This document shows positions 33,557 to 37,231 of a stretch of DNA of 37,231 nt, in pieces (position 1 is the first letter of the stretch; every line of letters starts with the position of its first letter). Below the pieces are notes generated by a model that saw only the letters and a list, made by a program, of their open reading frames with translations, did no database searches and had not been told where the DNA came from. The position numbers were made by a program, and so were the translations under genes. Source of the stretch: Chloroflexota bacterium (lineage in GTDB: Bacteria; Chloroflexota; Anaerolineae; B4-G1); contig DSAR01000349.1 of assembly GCA_011046405.1 (NCBI GenBank), positions 1 through 37,231 on the forward strand, written 5' to 3'.

Positions 33557-34000
33557 ATGGATATGGAAAAGGAAATTCAAAAACTACTGGATGCTGTCGC
33601 CGATTTACGCCACAAAGCCAACGCGAACGCCTGTTTCGGCGAGCCCGTGCTCGTCGAGGATTGCGTCGTCATCCCCGTCGCCAGCGTCAGTTATGGTTTC
33701 GGCGCGGGGATAGGACAATGCCCCAGGATGGAAGACATGGGGATGAGAAAAGCACCAGACACCGAGGAACCCAAGGTAACCGAGCAGGAGGAAAACGACA
33801 TCGACAGTGGAAAAGGCGGAGGCGGAGGAGGCGGCGCTTCGGCGCGGCCTATCGCTGCTCTCGAAGTGACGTCGAAAGGCGTCAGAGTAGAGCCGGTCAT
33901 GGATGAGCAGAAACTGGCCCTCGCTGGCGCCCTGTTGATCGGGTGGAACGTCTTCTGGCTGGCACGCGCGCTGATCAAGATATTCGGCCAGCAGGATTGA
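33557..34000 (+). CDS. GerW/YtfJ family protein
   Basis: A 147-residue protein. The track start at 33533 is extended; AAAGGAG at 33545-33551 sits 5 nt before the ATG at 33557, which is preferred. Family signatures are NACFGEPVLVEDCVVIPVASVSYGFGAGIG, a seven-glycine run, and SARPIAALEVTSKGVRVEPVMDE. A hydrophobic C-terminal segment (LALAGALLIGWNVFWLARALI) may be a membrane helix. In Bacillus this family acts in spore germination, but it is widespread in non-sporulating bacteria including Chloroflexota, where its role is not known to me. The acidic insert EEPKVTEQEENDIDSG before the glycine run is unusual. It shares an operon with 33181-33516. Confidence 0.87.
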   Translation: MDMEKEIQKLLDAVADLRHKANANACFGEPVLVEDCVVIPVASVSYGFGAGIGQCPRMEDMGMRKAPDTEEPKVTEQEENDIDSGKGGGGGGGASARPIAALEVTSKGVRVEPVMDEQKLALAGALLIGWNVFWLARALIKIFGQQD

Positions 34001-34027
34001 GCGCCTCACAACGAGGATTGTTTTTTG

Positions 34028-34056
34028 TTGAAGAACCGGCCTGCCTGTGGTATAAT
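34028..34056 (+). promoter_or_regulatory. Promoter of lgt
   Basis: TTGAAG (34028-34033), 17 bp, TATAAT (34051-34056) with an extended -10 TGG. The leader is about 75 nt. Confidence 0.75.
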
Positions 34057-34139
34057 CCCTCGCGGGCTGGAGATCGCAAACATACGCCCGTTTCAAACGT
34101 TCAAAAATTCCATATCTATGCAGCAGGAGGAGGACACCT

Positions 34140-35030
34140 ATGAAGCCACCGCTTGACCCCATACTCATCCGCTTTGGGCCAAATCTGGGCATTCACTGGT
34201 ACGGTATTCTCATCGTCAGCGGCGTGATGCTGGGCGCTGTTTACGCAGCCTGGCGGGCCAAACAGGCGGGCGACGACCCCGATCACGTCTGGAACGCGCT
34301 CATTCTCGCCATCACCCTGGGCATCATCGGCGCCCGGATCTATCACGTCTTCTCTAACCCGGCCGGCATGATCGGTTGGGATTATTACAAAGAGAATCCT
34401 ATCGAGGTTTTTTACATCTGGCAGGGAGGTCTGGGCATTTACGGCGCCATCATTGGCGGCGCATTGGGCATCCTGACCTACGCCTGGCGAGCTAACTTGA
34501 AAGCGCTTCGATGGCTGGATTACGGCGCCCCTGGTCTGGCCCTGGGACAGGCTATCGGGCGGTGGGGAAATTTTATCAATCAAGAACTCTACGGTCCCCC
34601 GACCGATCTGGCGTGGGGATTGATCATCGATCCCGCACACCGCATCCCACCTTACAATGACCTCACCACCTATCCCCTTGACACCCTATTCCATCCTACC
34701 TTCCTGTACGAATCGCTGTGGTGTCTGCTGCTATTCATCTCGTTGGCCGTCATCTCCAGGAAACTGAAGGATAAATTGCTCCCGGGAGACATTCTCCTGG
34801 GCTACCTGATTGGCTATCCCCTGGGACGCTTCTTCATCGAGTACTTCCGCCCCGATGCCTGGACCATCGGTTCCATCGCCGCCGCGCAACTATTTGCTCT
34901 CATCAGCATCGCCGCTGCCGTTGCCATTCTCGCCGTTCGCCACGTCCGGGCAAAGGAGAAGGAGAACGGGATTGAGAATGGGATTGAGAACGAGATTGAG
35001 AACTCGAGTCAAAGCGATCTGGATGTGTGA
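34140..35030 (+). CDS. lgt: Prolipoprotein diacylglyceryl transferase
   Basis: A 296-residue, seven-helix membrane enzyme that attaches diacylglycerol to the lipobox cysteine of exported lipoproteins such as the DUF3798 binding protein in this window. The signature GQAIGRWGNFINQELYGPPT (about 137-154; Arg 141, Asn 144, Glu 149) and the N-terminal GIHWYGILIVSGVMLG are clear, and YLIGYPLGRFFIEYFRPD near the C-terminus is also typical. GGAGGAGGACACCT precedes the ATG. The cytoplasmic tail ends in a small repeat, NGIENGIENEIEN, encoded by three 12-bp DNA units (34965-35000), which looks like recent slippage. A terminator follows. Confidence 0.95.
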   Translation: MKPPLDPILIRFGPNLGIHWYGILIVSGVMLGAVYAAWRAKQAGDDPDHVWNALILAITLGIIGARIYHVFSNPAGMIGWDYYKENPIEVFYIWQGGLGIYGAIIGGALGILTYAWRANLKALRWLDYGAPGLALGQAIGRWGNFINQELYGPPTDLAWGLIIDPAHRIPPYNDLTTYPLDTLFHPTFLYESLWCLLLFISLAVISRKLKDKLLPGDILLGYLIGYPLGRFFIEYFRPDAWTIGSIAAAQLFALISIAAAVAILAVRHVRAKEKENGIENGIENEIENSSQSDLDV

Positions 35031-35097
35031 TGTCTGACGAAAGAAACCCGACCAGTTTAGCGCATGTCGATAGACAGCTGAGTCAGTCAAGAAGAGA

Positions 35098-35130
35098 GGC
35101 CTAATGCCTGAGGGTGTTAGGCCCGTTTCT
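35098..35130 (+). terminator. Terminator after lgt
   Basis: GGCCTAA (35098-35104) and TTAGGCC (35117-35123) form a 7-bp stem with possible inner CCT/GGG pairs, followed by CGTTTCTTT. It separates lgt from the zinc-ribbon gene, though the latter has no clear promoter of its own and may rely on readthrough. Confidence 0.55.
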
Positions 35131-35151
35131 TTCCTAGGGGAGGAATAACCG

Positions 35152-35850
35152 ATGGACATAGGGAGCACCTTATACCATTTGCAAGAACTGGATACAGAAA
35201 AAGATGCCGCGCAACGTCGATTATCCGAAATCGAGGCAGTGTTGGGGGAAAACGAGGCCCTAAAACGCGCCCGTCACGCCCTGAAAACCGCACAGGAGCA
35301 GTTGAAAAAGTGGTCGAAGCAACAACGCGAATTGGATCTCCAAATCCAAAGCATCGCAAACAAACGAGCGCGCTCTGAAAAAAGACTCTACAGCGGCGAA
35401 GTCACAAACCCCAAGGAATTGACCGATCTCCAATCGGAGATCACATCCCTGCAACGACGGAAACGAAAACTGGAGGATGAACTGCTGGAGGCGATGATCG
35501 CGCTGGAAGAATCGGAAAACGCCCAAACACAGGCACAACAACACTTCGATCAAACGGAATCCCAGTGGCTGGGCCAACAGGCGAATCTGAAAGCTGAACA
35601 ACAACAGCTTCAAAGCCGGCTGATAGAGATCCAACAGGCGCGCGCGAAGCTTCCGCCCCAGATAAGCACCGACAAACTGGCTGCTTACGATACCTTACGT
35701 GCGAAGAAAAGTGGATTGGCCGTCGTAAAAATCAACGGTGACGCTTGCGGAGGTTGCGGCGTGAGCATCACACCTGCCCTGAAGTGGGAACTGCGCCAAC
35801 AGGAGATGGCCTATTGCGGTAACTGCGGGCGCATCATCGTGCCAGTATGA
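35152..35850 (+). CDS. Coiled-coil protein with C-terminal zinc ribbon (zf-RING_7 type)
   Basis: A 232-residue cytoplasmic protein. About residues 10-175 form a long antiparallel coiled coil (RRLSEIEAVLGENEALKRARHALKTAQEQL and many Glu/Gln/Lys heptads), with the conserved hairpin turn RLYSGEVTNPKELTDLQSEI in the middle. The C-terminus has a four-cysteine zinc ribbon, CGGC and CGNC, joined by VSITPALKWELRQQEMAY. This matches the widespread family usually annotated as C4-type zinc ribbon protein; a nucleic-acid or ribosome-associated role is assumed from the fold. AGGGGAGG lies 12 nt before the ATG. A long hairpin begins 8 nt after the stop. Confidence 0.9.
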   Translation: MDIGSTLYHLQELDTEKDAAQRRLSEIEAVLGENEALKRARHALKTAQEQLKKWSKQQRELDLQIQSIANKRARSEKRLYSGEVTNPKELTDLQSEITSLQRRKRKLEDELLEAMIALEESENAQTQAQQHFDQTESQWLGQQANLKAEQQQLQSRLIEIQQARAKLPPQISTDKLAAYDTLRAKKSGLAVVKINGDACGGCGVSITPALKWELRQQEMAYCGNCGRIIVPV

Positions 35851-35853
35851 GGA

Positions 35854-35962
35854 TAAAAAGTCACGGCCTCCTCTTTAGAAAGAGGAGGCCGTGACTGCGA
35901 AAGGAGGGTAACCACAAACAGCCTTTGATGTCAGTCAGGGGGGCGGAACCCTTTCCAACATC
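35854..35962 (-). ncRNA. Candidate small RNA on the minus strand
   Basis: A minus-strand promoter (35969-35997) would start a transcript near 35962 that ends about 107 nt later at an intrinsic terminator. The terminator is an 18-bp perfect stem, AGTCACGGCCTCCTCTTT with its complement, then TTTTT (plus-strand AAAAA at 35855-35859). On the plus strand no T-run follows the stem. The 5' part can fold as GATGT...ACATC, and the single-stranded middle holds CCCTCCTTTC, complementary to Shine-Dalgarno sequences. No minus-strand protein gene explains this terminator. No known RNA family was recognised (not tRNA, SRP, 6S or tmRNA). Confidence 0.5.
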
Positions 35963-35968
35963 AATTAC

Positions 35969-35997
35969 ATTTTAATGGACAGCGTCCCCCAAGTCAA
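35969..35997 (-). promoter_or_regulatory. Minus-strand promoter of the candidate small RNA
   Basis: On the minus strand TTGACT (35997-35992), 17 bp, TAAAAT (35974-35969). It differs from the consensus at one base in each hexamer and points away from the response regulator gene. Confidence 0.6.
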
Positions 35998-36033
35998 TAG
36001 TACTATCGTACCATTGGCAGGCAAATGAGTAGA

Positions 36034-36066
36034 AAGTGTGCAAGTGTGCAAGTGTGCAGGTGTGCA
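36034..36066. repeat. Third ACTTGCACAC-type repeat, reverse orientation
   Basis: AAGTGTGC, AAGTGTGC, AAGTGTGC, AGGTGTGC: four 8-bp units, the reverse complement of the repeats at 1191 and 2071. It lies upstream of the response regulator promoter. Confidence 0.7.
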
Positions 36067-36114
36067 CCCGCTTCCCTTTCGATGCGCCATCATGTTGCTA
36101 TCCGCTCTCGCAAG

Positions 36115-36143
36115 TTGACATTCACGCTAAATTTAGCTATCAT
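36115..36143 (+). promoter_or_regulatory. Promoter of the response regulator gene
   Basis: TTGACA (36115-36120), 17 bp, TATCAT (36138-36143). A second TTGACA at 36169 has no acceptable -10. The leader would be about 75 nt. Confidence 0.7.
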
Positions 36144-36224
36144 TAGGCATATTCGATAACATACATAATTGACAAAATTCGTGTCATCCATTTCTATCTC
36201 GTTCAGGTCAGGGAGGTATAAGCC

Positions 36225-36920
36225 GTGGAATACAAAATCTTGCTCATTGAAGACGATGAAGCCCTATCGCGAATGATGCGCCTTCAGTTGGAACACGCTG
36301 GTTACGCGGTAACGGCTTGTCAAACAGGCACAAGCGGACTAGAGGCCGCTCGAAAGTCTGAGCCGGATTTAGTTCTACTGGACATCCTCCTGCCCGATAT
36401 GGACGGGTGGGACGTTTGCGAGCAATTAAAAAAAATAACGCCAGCCCCCATCATCTTCTCCACTGCCCTGGGTTCCGAGCGCGACGTCATCCGGGGCCTC
36501 GAACTGGGGGCTGACGATTATATGATCAAGCCCTTCAGTTACAAGGAGCTTCTCGCTCGCGTCAAGGCCGCCCTGCACCGGGCGAACCGCTCTGACCCCC
36601 CCACGACGGTGTATAAAAACGGCCCTCTCGTGGTAGATATGGAGCAACAACAGGTAACGGTCGCGGGGAAAAATGTCTTTCTAACACCAATGGAGTACAA
36701 AATGTTAGTCGCCTTGATCCAAAAGGCTGGAGATACCGTGTCTGACGAGGAACTGCTCCAACAGGTATGGGAAGACCAACACGAAGACCGTGGGCAATAT
36801 ATCAAGCTCTACATCTCGTACCTGCGCCAGAAAATCGAAGCCGATCCATCGAACCCCAGGATCATCCTGACAGAAGAAAACGTTGGATACCGTCTGGTCG
36901 ACTCACAAGACACACGATGA
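36225..36920 (+). CDS. OmpR-family response regulator
   Basis: A 231-residue two-component regulator, GTG start with AGGGAGG upstream. The receiver domain (1-120) has the acidic pair Asp 10/Asp 11, the phosphorylation site Asp 53 (LVLLDILLPDMDGWDV), the Ser/Thr switch in FSTALG and the conserved Lys in MIKPFSYKEL. The winged-helix DNA-binding domain follows at about 130-228 (VFLTPMEYKMLVALIQKAGDTVSDEELLQQVWED, YIKLYISYLRQKIE). It overlaps the next gene by ATGA. A histidine kinase would be the usual partner; the next gene is cut by the window end and cannot confirm this. The multi-GAF kinase at 16.5 kb is another possible partner. Confidence 0.95.
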   Translation: MEYKILLIEDDEALSRMMRLQLEHAGYAVTACQTGTSGLEAARKSEPDLVLLDILLPDMDGWDVCEQLKKITPAPIIFSTALGSERDVIRGLELGADDYMIKPFSYKELLARVKAALHRANRSDPPTTVYKNGPLVVDMEQQQVTVAGKNVFLTPMEYKMLVALIQKAGDTVSDEELLQQVWEDQHEDRGQYIKLYISYLRQKIEADPSNPRIILTEENVGYRLVDSQDTR

Positions 36921-37231
36921 TATCTTATCTTCCCGGATCACTGATACGTCGCGTATCAGAAATAATCGTGAGGTCGAATGCCTGGCGTTTCGACCTCACG
37001 TCAGCGCTGATTGGCGCAATCATCACGCTGCTCCTGCTTGGATTGGCCTATTACTTCCGGGATCAATTGCGCGCTGGCTGGCAATCGGCGAAAGCTCCAT
37101 TTCATCAAATCTCCCGCTACTTCCAGGCTGACGCGGCCGAGCGCTACCTCGAGCAGATCATCACCTACACCCAGTCCCTCTCGACACCGGCCTTTATCTC
37201 TCTGGAAACCACTTACATCGAGCCACAACTC
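36917..37231 (+). CDS. Membrane protein, partial (window end), coupled to the response regulator
   Basis: The ATG at 36917 overlaps the regulator stop (ATGA) and stays open for 105 codons to the window edge; the ORF track omits it because no stop is reached. The N-terminus is basic (SLIRRRVSEIIVRSNAWRF), followed by one membrane helix (about 38-50, ALIGAIITLLLLG) and an outward or inward region RDQLRAGWQSAKAPFHQISRYFQADAAERYLEQII. It could be a sensor kinase, by position, or an ATPase of the NACHT type, because ERYLEQIITYTQ...FISLETTYIEP faintly recalls the segment before such domains. Neither can be decided. Confidence 0.8.
   Translation, partial: MISYLPGSLIRRVSEIIVRSNAWRFDLTSALIGAIITLLLLGLAYYFRDQLRAGWQSAKAPFHQISRYFQADAAERYLEQIITYTQSLSTPAFISLETTYIEPQL

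Noticed and set aside
35928-35975. 15-codon ORF (MSVRGAEPFPTSITF) after AAGGAGG at 35901
   Set aside because: The ribosome binding site is about 20 nt from the ATG, too far, and the sequence is better explained by the minus-strand RNA candidate.
36169-36197. Second promoter for the response regulator using TTGACA at 36169
   Set aside because: The hexamer at 17-bp spacing is TTCTAT, a poor -10; the upstream pair at 36115-36143 is much better.

Overview
The window reads as a chromosome segment of a Chloroflexota bacterium, most likely Anaerolineae or a near relative. This is an inference from gene content and style. The evidence is a mevalonate kinase next to an isopentenyl phosphate kinase (the 'modified' mevalonate route reported for Chloroflexota such as Roseiflexus), a B12-dependent class II ribonucleotide reductase with NrdR, GAF-rich histidine kinases, LysM/L,D-transpeptidase and GerW-like proteins, a DHH-CBS-CCA fusion, moderately high GC, and many short dispersed intergenic hairpin repeats. 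No rRNA, tRNA, CRISPR array, transposase or phage gene was seen. No outer-membrane gene was seen either, which would suit a monoderm cell.

Layout. 1-5.2 kb (+): mvk, ipk, then secD-secF behind a consensus promoter; SecD carries an inserted cyclophilin domain. 5.3-8.8 kb: xth (+), a convergent membrane-anchored protein of unknown function (-), and a LysM/YkuD L,D-transpeptidase (+). 8.8-16.5 kb (+): a solute-import operon (DUF3798-type lipoprotein, double ABC ATPase, two permeases) followed without a visible terminator by the small and large subunits of a [NiFe] hydrogenase. The large subunit stops exactly at the C-terminal ligand motif. 16.5-24.5 kb (-): a 1338-residue multi-GAF histidine kinase whose leader holds a small inverted-repeat element, then nrdR-nrdJ with an elaborate leader.

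24.5-29.6 kb (+): a GAF protein, tgt, a small exported calcium-loop protein, trmO, and an overlapping pair of GyrI-like and AraC-GyrI genes. 29.6-35.9 kb (+): an unrecognised protein, a DHH-CBS-tRNA nucleotidyltransferase fusion, two small GerW-like proteins, lgt and a coiled-coil zinc-ribbon protein. 35.85-37.2 kb: a candidate minus-strand small RNA, then an OmpR-type response regulator translationally coupled to a membrane protein cut by the window end.

The strongest items for follow-up are the SecD-cyclophilin fusion, the repeated GATGTAGGGGG leader of nrdR-nrdJ, the minus-strand sRNA candidate, the extension-less hydrogenase beside an ABC importer, and the 109-bp element with an 8-bp direct repeat in the kinase leader. 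Promoters were picked by eye as hexamer pairs with 15-17 bp spacing and have not been scored statistically. Family assignments come from reading the proteins, not from searches.
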